Shown here in pieces: positions 35,017 through 41,017 of a DNA stretch of 48,030 nt. Positions within the stretch are counted from its first letter, which is position 1; each line of letters opens with the position of its first letter. The DNA comes from Candidatus Magasanikbacteria bacterium CG10_big_fil_rev_8_21_14_0_10_36_32. Lineage in GTDB: Bacteria; Patescibacteriota; Patescibacteriia; Magasanikbacterales; GWA2-37-8. The translations under genes were made by a program, and so were the position numbers. The stretch spans positions 71,534 through 119,563 of the forward strand of contig PFBV01000005.1 in the NCBI GenBank assembly GCA_002778465.1, in the 5' to 3' direction. The notes beneath the pieces were generated by a model. It did not search any database, was not told the DNA's origin, and worked only from the letters and a program-made list of their open reading frames with translations.

Positions 35017-36558
35017 TTATTTTTCCGCAAATACTTGAGCAGTGAAGATATAAATTTCTGACGAACTATCTTGCCAGCAATTTTTAGGCAAGCCGGCTTT
35101 TTCAACGCATAAATTATTTAGAAAAGTTTCTTTATCCCAGTTCATTTCTGTTGCTACTTGAGGCAGGAAAACGCCGCTTTGACGGCCTTTTTTAATATAA
35201 ACGCCATGAGTACCTATTTCAATGGAATCGGCGTTGTTAATTTGTTTCATCGGAGAAAGAACAGAAATTTCAATGGTAATGAGATTTAATTCATTGATTT
35301 GTAATGGTTCAAAGCGCGTATCGTTAAACGCGGAGGATAAAGCCATATTTTTTATAACATCAGCTAATATGATGTCGGGTTCAAAGATGCCAATGCAGCC
35401 GCGCAACTGACCATCTTTTTTAAGAGTTACAAAAGCGCCACGTTGTTGGTTAAAAATTTTCGGAAGTTTTTGTATATCCGGTTGATATTCTTGTTTATTA
35501 AAAGCCATCACTAAAGATTGGCGAGCAATATCCAATGCCAATTTTTGTTCATTGGAATTTAATTCAGCAGTAATAGTTTGGTTTATCATATTATAATCGT
35601 TAAAAATAATTGAGGCGTATCCAACCGTTTGATTTTTTGAATCAGGCGCGTAGTCACCGCTGTTGGCATATTTTAATAATTGGCCGTTCCAATTTAATTT
35701 TTTAACCAGCTCTAATCCGGAAGCGATTGGTTGTTGACCGCAGGCTAGGGTGGCGACTTGCGGACGGTTCAATTCGGTTAACTCAGTAATTTTATTTTGG
35801 AATTTATTCGCGTCGCCAGTCAGAATTGCTTTAATTGTTTCGTTGTCTAAATAATTAGCGTCTTCATAAGTCGGATAATGAGATAAGTCAGAACTGATAA
35901 TAATTAAAGTTTTATTATCTATTGTTTTAGCCAAAATATCAGCTAATGCGTTGGCTGATTCAGATTGTTCGTTGCCGAATAACAGGGGAACGATTTTTGT
36001 TTCGGAACCAAGCGTTTTTATTATAAATGGAACAATCACTTCCAATGAATGTTCCGGTGTGTGTGGTTTTTTGTCGGAAAAAACAATGGAAGTTTTTTTT
36101 AATTGCTCAATAAATATTTGATCAACTTTTATTTTTCCGAGCGGTGAATTCCAACTGTCATGCGTATCGGCGGCCACGCCGTCAAATTGAATATTATGAC
36201 TTTGTCCAATTAAAATAACTCGGTCGTATTTATTTTCTCCAAGATTTTTAAAAGCGTAAGCAGTCACTTGTCCGGAATAGTCATATCCGGCGTGGGGAAC
36301 AATTATCATTTTTGGCGTACCCGAAGTGGTAGTTGTTTCCGCTTGGGACAAAAAATCATTGATTTGATTATTTAATTCGTTTTGATTATTGGAATAATAT
36401 TTTCCGGCGGCAATTGGTTCACGAATATTTTTTGGTGTGGTTGTTGAGGAAGTTGATTGTGGCAAAATAACTGATTGGTTAGTTTTGTAAATAAAAAAAC
36501 AGGCGGCGATGATTCCCACTGAAATCAAAATAAAAATTAGAAATAGTTTAACTGACAT
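35017..36558 (-). CDS. Membrane-anchored fusion of Memo (AmmeMemoRadiSam B) and AMMECR1 (A) domains
   Basis: The 513-residue protein begins with one hydrophobic helix (about 4-25) followed by a Ser/Thr-rich linker, suggesting export with an N-terminal anchor. Residues about 50-320 are a Memo domain: PHAGYDYSGQVTAYAF, LIGQSHNI, PEHSLEVIVPFI, SSDLSHYPT and the Cys in TLACGQQPIAS. Residues about 335-513 are AMMECR1: RGAFVTLKKDGQLRGCIGIFEP, SSAFNDTRF and FLPQVATEMNWDKETFL. Together with a radical-SAM protein these form the AmmeMemoRadiSam group, whose chemistry is still poorly defined. No such radical-SAM gene is in the window. The apparent extracytoplasmic location is unusual. Confidence 0.9.
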   Translation of the reverse strand: MSVKLFLIFILISVGIIAACFFIYKTNQSVILPQSTSSTTTPKNIREPIAAGKYYSNNQNELNNQINDFLSQAETTTTSGTPKMIIVPHAGYDYSGQVTAYAFKNLGENKYDRVILIGQSHNIQFDGVAADTHDSWNSPLGKIKVDQIFIEQLKKTSIVFSDKKPHTPEHSLEVIVPFIIKTLGSETKIVPLLFGNEQSESANALADILAKTIDNKTLIIISSDLSHYPTYEDANYLDNETIKAILTGDANKFQNKITELTELNRPQVATLACGQQPIASGLELVKKLNWNGQLLKYANSGDYAPDSKNQTVGYASIIFNDYNMINQTITAELNSNEQKLALDIARQSLVMAFNKQEYQPDIQKLPKIFNQQRGAFVTLKKDGQLRGCIGIFEPDIILADVIKNMALSSAFNDTRFEPLQINELNLITIEISVLSPMKQINNADSIEIGTHGVYIKKGRQSGVFLPQVATEMNWDKETFLNNLCVEKAGLPKNCWQDSSSEIYIFTAQVFAEK

Positions 36559-36600
36559 ATTATATGTATGTCATTTTATCAAAAAAATAGTTAGGTGTAA

Positions 36601-36641
36601 AACAAAAACACCCGGCACAAGCCGAGTGTTTTTGTTTTTGT
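36601..36641. terminator. Terminator between HU and the preceding region
   Basis: AAACAAAAACAC and its complement flank a CGGC/GCCG stem with an ACAA loop; T runs occur on both strands. It serves the HU gene (minus strand). Confidence 0.85.
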
Positions 36642-36651
36642 GGATTTGAAA

Positions 36652-36933
36652 TTACAATACTGCTTCTTTTGCAGCTTTGGCGACGCGGAATTTAACCACG
36701 GTTTTCGCCGGAATCTGAATGGTCGCTCCAGTAGCCGGATTTCGGCCGGTGCGGGCGGCTCGGTTCATTTTAACCAATTTACCCAAACCTGGGACAACGA
36801 ATACGCCGTTTGTTTTGACTTCTTTATAAGCCATTTCCACCATGGCGTCTACGAAGCCAACGACGTCTTTTTTGCTAAGGCCTGTTTTTTCCGCTAAGGC
36901 GGATAACAGGGCGGACTTAGTCATGCCTGCCAT
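36652..36933 (-). CDS. HU-family DNA-binding protein
   Basis: The 93-residue protein MAGMTKSALLSALAEKTGL... has the HU/IHF dimer core (KKDVVGFVDAMVEMAYKEV), the VPGLGKLVKMNRAARTGRNPATG DNA-binding arm with the conserved RNP motif, and the C-terminal VKFRVAKAAKEAV. It bends and compacts DNA. An upstream frame extension was rejected because the promoter at 36974-37002 lies inside it. Confidence 0.95.
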   Translation of the reverse strand: MAGMTKSALLSALAEKTGLSKKDVVGFVDAMVEMAYKEVKTNGVFVVPGLGKLVKMNRAARTGRNPATGATIQIPAKTVVKFRVAKAAKEAVL

Positions 36934-36973
36934 AAAAATTAAATTAAGAATAAATATTATATTTGTTGGATAT

Positions 36974-37002
36974 ATTATACAGCCTATTGAAAAAAGATGC
37001 AA
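36974..37002 (-). promoter_or_regulatory. Promoter of the HU gene
   Basis: TTGCAT, a 17-base spacer and a perfect TATAAT on the minus strand. Confidence 0.7.
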
Positions 37003-37027
37003 ATATCCAGCTATCCACAAGTGGATA

Positions 37028-37059
37028 AAAATAAAAAGAGGATAGATTTTGTCTATCCT
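37028..37059 (-). terminator. Terminator of the tRNA-Glu / 37078-37470 transcript
   Basis: Perfect 8-bp stem AGGATAGA/TCTATCCT followed on the minus strand by CTTTTTATTTTTATC. Confidence 0.88.
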
Positions 37060-37067
37060 CAAGAGAG

Positions 37068-37074
37068 AAAGAAC
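37068..37074 (-). promoter_or_regulatory. GTTCTTT box in the 3' UTR
   Basis: The minus strand reads ATCCGTTCTTTCTCTC, three bases after the stop codon and before the terminator. Confidence 0.45.
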
Positions 37075-37077
37075 GGA

Positions 37078-37470
37078 TTACCGGATGTGTTCAACAAGCA
37101 GTCCCAGATCGCCGGGCATATAAGTGTGATTGATGTAATCAACTAGCAAAGCGTCCAGCGCATCTTGATCAAGAGTTGTTTTGCCGTAGGCGGGATTTTT
37201 CCGTTTGGAGCGCTGAATATTTGCGGCCGCGTTTGGCGCCCAATTCCAAATATCTTTCCAGAGCCGGCGTTTGACTTTTTTTAGTTTTTCGGCGCTGGAT
37301 TTTGAAACAACAAAACAAGTTGAGAGGAATAAAATTGCCAGTTCTCTGGCCATATTCTCGTCAATTATATCATCGCCCCAGACCTTTAAAAAATTTTTCG
37401 CGTGAATTGATTTGCGAAAATGCTTCGCCTCTGTCTCAAGAATTTTGGCCATTTCTCCGTTTGTAATCAC
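37078..37470 (-). CDS. Hypothetical basic helical protein, co-transcribed with tRNA-Glu
   Basis: No family is recognised for this 130-residue protein. It is mainly helical, with a hydrophobic centre (ARELAILFLSTCFVVS), a strongly basic stretch (SAEKLKKVKRRLWKDIWNW) and a C-terminal acidic-hydrophobic part (DQDALDALLVDYINHTY). The GTG at 37470 is chosen because AGGAGG lies at proper spacing upstream; reading further upstream would run into the tRNA. GC-rich codons (29 G or C in the 60 bases 37081-37140, against 15 in a 60-base sample of murF) mark it as a member of the dispersed class. It shares the tRNA-Glu promoter. Confidence 0.75.
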   Translation of the reverse strand: MITNGEMAKILETEAKHFRKSIHAKNFLKVWGDDIIDENMARELAILFLSTCFVVSKSSAEKLKKVKRRLWKDIWNWAPNAAANIQRSKRKNPAYGKTTLDQDALDALLVDYINHTYMPGDLGLLVEHIR

Positions 37471-37491
37471 TTGTTCCTCCTGTTTGTTGTT

Positions 37492-37498
37492 AAAGAAC
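37492..37498 (-). promoter_or_regulatory. boxA-like GTTCTTTAACAAC between tRNA-Glu and the next gene
   Basis: The minus strand reads AAGTTCTTTAACAACAAAC, seven bases after the tRNA 3' end and about 21 bases before the start codon, upstream of the AGGAGG SD. Confidence 0.55.
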
Positions 37499-37505
37499 TT
37501 TTTTT

Positions 37506-37580
37506 TGGTACCGCCAAGGGGAATCGAACCCCTATAACAAGCTTGAGAAGCTTGTGTCCTAACCGTTAGACGATGGCGGC
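37506..37580 (-). tRNA. tRNA-Glu (anticodon CTC)
   Basis: Acceptor GCCGCCA/TGGCGGT (one G-U), D arm GTCT...GGAC, anticodon stem CAAGC/GCTTG with loop TTCTCAA, T arm AGGGG/CCCCT with TTCGATT; discriminator A and an encoded CCA follow. Confidence 0.95.
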
Positions 37581-37594
37581 GATAAACAAATTTC

Positions 37595-37623
37595 ATTTTA
37601 GCAGAAAATTTTTGTTAAGTCAA
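37595..37623 (-). promoter_or_regulatory. Promoter of tRNA-Glu
   Basis: TTGACT, a 17-base spacer and TAAAAT on the minus strand, about 15 bases before the tRNA. Confidence 0.8.
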
Positions 37624-37632
37624 CATAAGATA

Positions 37633-37669
37633 TGTAAATAAAATGACCACCCCGATAAACGAGATGGTC
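37633..37669 (-). terminator. Terminator after the 37722-38012 gene
   Basis: On the minus strand GACCATC pairs with GGTGGTC (one U-G) and is followed by ATTTTATTT. A second small CCGG hairpin lies just upstream at about 37681-37696. Confidence 0.7.
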
Positions 37670-37721
37670 GTAGAATAGAAACCGGTTTTTGTCCGGCTAT
37701 GAACAGCAGATGTAGAATTTT

Positions 37722-38012
37722 TTAGAGCAAGTTGCTCTGGTCGATGTTGTTATACAATTTTGTGACATCTTCATCAGTGATAGATCCTGTTCTTATCAGA
37801 AAGTTCACCGTGATGTATCCGCCGTTTTTTGTTTCGAACGGATCGGATTTTATTTCGTTTGACTCCAAGCCGTCGTTGTAATATTCAACACCCTCACAAT
37901 TAGGCATGTCATCCGTATAATTTTCGTGATAATAAACAATGTGTCCATGATATTCAGCTGTGATATTGGGGTCGTCGAAATCGTGTCGGCTTTCTATGAT
38001 GAATCTGGCCAT
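37722..38012 (-). CDS. Hypothetical acidic protein
   Basis: The 96-residue protein starts MARFIIESRHDFDDPNITAEY and looks like a small alpha/beta domain with alternating strands (GHIVYYHENY, GGYITVNFLIR) and a short C-terminal helix. No family is recognised. The ATG follows AATAGGAGATAAAAAA, a clear SD. It is preceded by one copy of the duplicated leader element, including a GTTCTTT box, and no separate promoter is obvious, so it may be read from the promoter at 38539-38567 together with the small membrane gene. Codon composition is GC-richer than in the surrounding genome. Confidence 0.75.
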   Translation of the reverse strand: MARFIIESRHDFDDPNITAEYHGHIVYYHENYTDDMPNCEGVEYYNDGLESNEIKSDPFETKNGGYITVNFLIRTGSITDEDVTKLYNNIDQSNLL

Positions 38013-38047
38013 TTTTTTATCTCCTATTGCATTTAAGGTTTATATTT

Positions 38048-38103
38048 AAAGAACGTTTGTTTTTCTACCCTTGTTTCAACTCGGAACTAGTTCCGAGTTG
38101 AAA
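38048..38103 (-). repeat. Duplicated leader element, copy A
   Basis: About 56 bases nearly identical to 38408-38463. On the minus strand it contains a hairpin CAACTCGGAA/TTCCGAGTTG (part of a perfect 30-base palindrome), then CAAGGGTAGAAAAACAAACG and the GTTCTTT box, then the SD and start of the 37722-38012 gene. Confidence 0.85.
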
Positions 38104-38109
38104 AGGGGT

Positions 38110-38134
38110 GGCGAACTTGGTAAGCGTGTTCGCC
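38110..38134 (-). repeat. Hairpin between the two small genes
   Basis: Perfect 7-bp inverted repeat GGCGAAC/GTTCGCC with an 11-base loop, just upstream of leader copy A in the transcript direction. No T run follows directly, so termination there is uncertain. Confidence 0.6.
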
Positions 38135-38178
38135 GGAGACGTTGGGAGGAGAGTTGAATGTCAGCAGGGGGGGTCGAG

Positions 38179-38277
38179 CTAGGCGACGATGCAGACCACG
38201 GTTATGATCAGGAACGCTGTGCTGACGATCATGGCCACCTGTTTAACGGTCAGCTTTTTCGTCTGATAGAATACCAT
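38179..38277 (-). other. Second half of a split small membrane gene, in the -1 frame
   Basis: From an ATG at 38277 this frame reads MVFYQTKKLTVKQVAMIVST and on through a hydrophobic helix ending VVCIVA before a TAG (32 residues). It overlaps the 38250-38390 gene by 28 bases. No SD is seen for it. It most resembles the missing second membrane helix of that gene, either broken off by a frame change or reached by ribosomal slippage at CGAAAAAGC. Confidence 0.5.
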
Positions 38278-38390
38278 ACGGCCTTCATCAACGAATATAG
38301 ACCCATGCCAATCATGCCCAAAACGATGCCTGCCGAAACGAACAGAAGCATTAGTATTAGTGGACCGCATTCTACGAAAAACTCGTACAT
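38250..38390 (-). CDS. Small membrane protein, 46 residues, possibly truncated by a frameshift
   Basis: The ATG follows AAAAAGGAGAAAAAA, the same SD form as in the other small genes. The product MYEFFVECGPLILMLLFVSA... has one strong membrane helix (about 10-34) and a basic end (WYSIRRKS). In the next frame, immediately downstream, lies KKLTVKQVAMIVSTAFLI, a second plausible helix. A one-base change in the A5 run near 38256-38260 would make a 70-residue two-helix protein spanning 38179-38390. A longer frame at 38179-38370 starting MRSTNTNAS has no SD and is not the real start. Confidence 0.6.
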   Translation of the reverse strand: MYEFFVECGPLILMLLFVSAGIVLGMIGMGLYSLMKAVWYSIRRKS

Positions 38391-38407
38391 TTTTTTCTCC
38401 TTTTTGA

Positions 38408-38463
38408 AAAGAACGTTTATTTTTCTATCCTTGTTTCAACCCGGAAGTAATTTCGGGTTGAAA
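38408..38463 (-). repeat. Duplicated leader element, copy B
   Basis: The hairpin CAACCCG/CGGGTTG corresponds to CAACTCG/CGAGTTG in copy A: one pair has changed from T-A to C-G, keeping the stem. The following bases CAAGGATAGAAAAATAAACG and the GTTCTTT box match copy A. It lies in the leader of the 38250-38390 gene. Confidence 0.85.
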
Positions 38464-38538
38464 AATTTAAGTAAATTTTTAAATTGCTGGGTTGCTCACA
38501 TGTTGGAAAATAACTTTTCCATTTATTCGCAACTGAGA

Positions 38539-38567
38539 ATTATAACATATTTTGTGGATTTTGTCAA
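38539..38567 (-). promoter_or_regulatory. Consensus promoter of the two-gene leader-element unit
   Basis: Perfect TTGACA, a 17-base spacer and perfect TATAAT on the minus strand. The leader to the first start codon is about 140 bases and contains copy B. Confidence 0.85.
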
Positions 38568-38603
38568 GAGTATTATTTGGCTAATATAAGATAAAATAAA
38601 AAC

Positions 38604-38633
38604 TTGACTTTTACGTATTTTCACGATTATAAT
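38604..38633 (+). promoter_or_regulatory. Promoter of rarA
   Basis: TTGACT, an 18-base spacer and a perfect TATAAT, 28 bases before the start codon. Confidence 0.75.
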
Positions 38634-38661
38634 ATATCAAAATGATTATAAGCATGGATAT

Positions 38662-39912
38662 ATGGCATTTATTAAAAATCAAACAACAAATCAAACCGCT
38701 CCGCTAGCCGAAAGAATGAGACCGGTTAATTTTGAGCAATTTTTTGGGCAGGAAGATGTGGTTGGAAGCGGAAAAATTTTGCGGAAATTGATTGAGAATG
38801 ATGATTTAGCCTCGTTGATTTTTTGGGGTCCGCCAGGTGTTGGTAAAACCACTTTAGCGCGGATTATCGCCGAACAGTCAAAAGCTGAATTTTGTGGTTT
38901 GTCGGCGGTGATGAGTGGAAAGGAAGAATTGAAAAAAATTATTGGACAGGCCAGAGAATTATTAAAGACATCCGGCCGACGGATGATTTTGTTTATTGAC
39001 GAAATTCATCGATGGAACAAAGTTCAGCAGGACGCTTTATTGCCTTATGTTGAAAATGGGGAAATAATTTTAATCGGAGCGACCACTGAAAATCCGTCGT
39101 TTGAAATCATTGGGGCTTTATTATCGCGTTCGCGGGTTTTTATTTTACGGCATTTATCCGAAGAAGATTTAATAAAAATAATTAAACAAGCGTTGGTTGA
39201 TCCGGAACGCGGTTTTGGAAATTTTAAAATAAACATTGCCGACGAAACAATCGGTTTGTTGTCTGAATTGGCCGGCGGTGACGCCAGGACGGCTTTGAAT
39301 GGTTTGGAATTGGCGATTAAAGTAAAAAGTAAAAATAATAAGACTAATATTCAAATTTCCAGTGAAGATATTAAAGAAGCTTTACAGCGGACACATTTGG
39401 TTTTTGATAAAAAAGGGGAAGAATTTTATAATTTAATTTCTGCTTTACACAAATCAATGCGAGGCAGTGATCCGAACGCCGTTTTATACTGGCTGGCACG
39501 GATGTTGGAAGGTGGAGCTGATCCGCTTTATGTCGCTCGTCGGGTTTTAAGATTTGCCAGTGAAGATATTGGCATGGCTAATAGCGAAGCAATGATTCAG
39601 GCTAATGCCGCTTATGACGCCTGTCATAAAATTGGTTTTCCGGAATGCACCGTTCATTTGGCGCAGGCGGTTGTTTATTGCGCTAAGTCACAGAAATCAA
39701 ACTTACTTTATCGCGCTTATAATGCCGCCGCCGAGGATGCCAAAAACACCTCTCATTTGGGAGTGCCAATTCATTTGCGAAATGCGCCGACTAAGTTTAT
39801 GAAAAATATTGGTTATGGAAAAGATTATAAATATAACCCTGAATACGATGAACCTGTTGTGCAGGATTATTTACCGGAGCAGTTAAAAAATAGAAATTAT
39901 CTAAAAAAATAA
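38662..39912 (+). CDS. rarA: Replication-associated recombination ATPase RarA/MgsA
   Basis: This AAA+ clamp-loader-like ATPase of 416 residues acts at stalled forks. It has LAERMRPVNFEQFFGQEDVVG, Walker A GPPGVGKTT, Walker B FIDEIHRWNKVQQDALLP (family form is usually DEIHRFNK), sensor GATTENPSFEI and the arginine-finger region LLSRSRVFIL. The C-terminal helical domain has HKSMRGSDPNAVLYWLARML and EGGADPLYVARR, diagnostic of RarA. It is followed 1 base later by queH. Confidence 0.97.
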   Translation: MAFIKNQTTNQTAPLAERMRPVNFEQFFGQEDVVGSGKILRKLIENDDLASLIFWGPPGVGKTTLARIIAEQSKAEFCGLSAVMSGKEELKKIIGQARELLKTSGRRMILFIDEIHRWNKVQQDALLPYVENGEIILIGATTENPSFEIIGALLSRSRVFILRHLSEEDLIKIIKQALVDPERGFGNFKINIADETIGLLSELAGGDARTALNGLELAIKVKSKNNKTNIQISSEDIKEALQRTHLVFDKKGEEFYNLISALHKSMRGSDPNAVLYWLARMLEGGADPLYVARRVLRFASEDIGMANSEAMIQANAAYDACHKIGFPECTVHLAQAVVYCAKSQKSNLLYRAYNAAAEDAKNTSHLGVPIHLRNAPTKFMKNIGYGKDYKYNPEYDEPVVQDYLPEQLKNRNYLKK

Positions 39913-39913
39913 T

Positions 39914-40444
39914 ATGAAAAAATTATTATTACATACTTGTTGCGCGCCATGCAGTATTGCCATAATTGACGAAATGAAAAATCAGTTTCAGCTGACGGTA
40001 TTTTTTTATAACCCGAATATTTTTCCGGAAGATGAATATTTGAAAAGAAAAGCTGAGGTGATTAAAATTTGCCAAGAGTGGGGAGTGTCAATGATAGATA
40101 TGGATTACGAAACGGATAAATGGAATCAATCAGTGATTGGTTTGGAAACAGAACCGGAATCAGGTGTTCGTTGTTTGACTTGTTTCCAATTTCGTTTGAC
40201 TCGAACAGCTGAATATGCCAAACAAAATAATTTTGGTTATTTTGCAACCAGTTTAACTATGGGTCGTAATAAAAAAGCTGAAGTTATAAATCCAATCGGG
40301 TTAGCTTTGGCAGAAAAATTAGGTGTTATATTTTACGCGGAGGATTGGAAGAAAAATGGCCGGCAGGAAAAAGGTAGACAATTAACAGTAGAAAAAAAAA
40401 TTTATCGGCAAAGTTATTGCGGTTGCCTATTTTCTATAAAATAA
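39914..40444 (+). CDS. queH: Epoxyqueuosine reductase QueH
   Basis: The 176-residue protein has the QueH pattern: HTCCAPCS with paired Cys, FFYNPNIFPEDEYLKRK, GVRCLTCFQFRLTRTAEYA and the C-terminal YCGC. It reduces epoxyqueuosine to queuosine in tRNA, using an Fe-S cluster on the conserved Cys residues. This replaces QueG in organisms that lack B12-dependent enzymes. Its last 11 bases overlap the convergent tsaE gene. Confidence 0.94.
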   Translation: MKKLLLHTCCAPCSIAIIDEMKNQFQLTVFFYNPNIFPEDEYLKRKAEVIKICQEWGVSMIDMDYETDKWNQSVIGLETEPESGVRCLTCFQFRLTRTAEYAKQNNFGYFATSLTMGRNKKAEVINPIGLALAEKLGVIFYAEDWKKNGRQEKGRQLTVEKKIYRQSYCGCLFSIK

Positions 40445-40877
40445 TTTTTCGTCCGCCATTTGATAAATGTTTAATTGTCACTGAGACAATTTTTTTATTT
40501 TTAAGAAGTTTTTTTATTTTTTCTGGCCATTCAATAACACAAATCGTGTCTGGTTTACTAAGATAATCTTCTGCGCCAATGTCAATCAATTCTTGCTCAT
40601 TGTTCAATCGGTATGTATCAATATGAACGAAAGTTTTTGTGTTTTTGTGTTTTGATATTTTCGTGTCATATACTCGCATTAGCGCAAAAGTCGGGCTGGT
40701 AATTTCTTTTTTAATATTGAAGCCGCGCGCTAAACCTTTAACTAAAGTTGTTTTGCCGGCGCCCAAATTTCCCGTTAAACATAAAATATCACCGCTTTTT
40801 AGACGATCGGATAGATTTTGTCCGATTTTTTCCATTTCTTTATCGGTTTTTGCCGTTAATTCCATATTTTTAAACAT
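40434..40877 (-). CDS. tsaE: tRNA threonylcarbamoyladenosine biosynthesis ATPase TsaE
   Basis: This ATPase of 147 residues has Walker A GNLGAGKTTLVKGLARG, the switch SPTFALMRVY, FVHIDTYRL with the Asp/Tyr, and the CVIEWPEKI motif. It regulates TsaD/TsaB in adding t6A to tRNA. The start at 40877 gives MFKNMEL; a second ATG at 40865 is possible. Promoter and neighbours make it a single-gene unit convergent with queH. Confidence 0.95.
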   Translation of the reverse strand: MFKNMELTAKTDKEMEKIGQNLSDRLKSGDILCLTGNLGAGKTTLVKGLARGFNIKKEITSPTFALMRVYDTKISKHKNTKTFVHIDTYRLNNEQELIDIGAEDYLSKPDTICVIEWPEKIKKLLKNKKIVSVTIKHLSNGGRKIIL

Positions 40878-40897
40878 AAGTGAAATTTATAGGACGT

Positions 40898-40926
40898 ATT
40901 ATAGTAATTTAACCGTAAAGTGTCAA
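40898..40926 (-). promoter_or_regulatory. Promoter of tsaE
   Basis: Perfect TTGACA, a 17-base spacer and perfect TATAAT on the minus strand, about 21 bases upstream of the start codon. Confidence 0.85.
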
Positions 40927-40947
40927 TAAATAACCGTTATTTGAGTT

Positions 40948-40976
40948 TTGACATTTTTGGATCATTTCTTTATAAT
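40948..40976 (+). promoter_or_regulatory. Promoter of the surface polysaccharide operon
   Basis: Perfect TTGACA, a 17-base spacer and perfect TATAAT, 41 bases before the first gene; back-to-back with the tsaE promoter. Confidence 0.85.
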
Positions 40977-41017
40977 ATTAACACTTGTTAAAACAGTTTA
41001 AATAATCCAATAAATTT

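Noticed and set aside
37471-37596. Upstream extension of the 37078 gene into residues MKFVYRRHRL...
   Set aside because: These codons read through tRNA-Glu on the same strand; the SD before the GTG at 37470 fixes the true start.
38074-38103. The 30-base perfect palindrome as a simple terminator
   Set aside because: No T run follows on the minus strand; AAACAAGG follows instead, and the partner copy keeps the same sequence after its stem, so a regulatory leader is more likely.
38179-38370. A 63-residue frame starting MRSTNTNAS
   Set aside because: Its first half is basic and low in hydrophobic structure, has no SD and overlaps the SD-led 46-residue frame. Only its second half (from 38277) looks meaningful.
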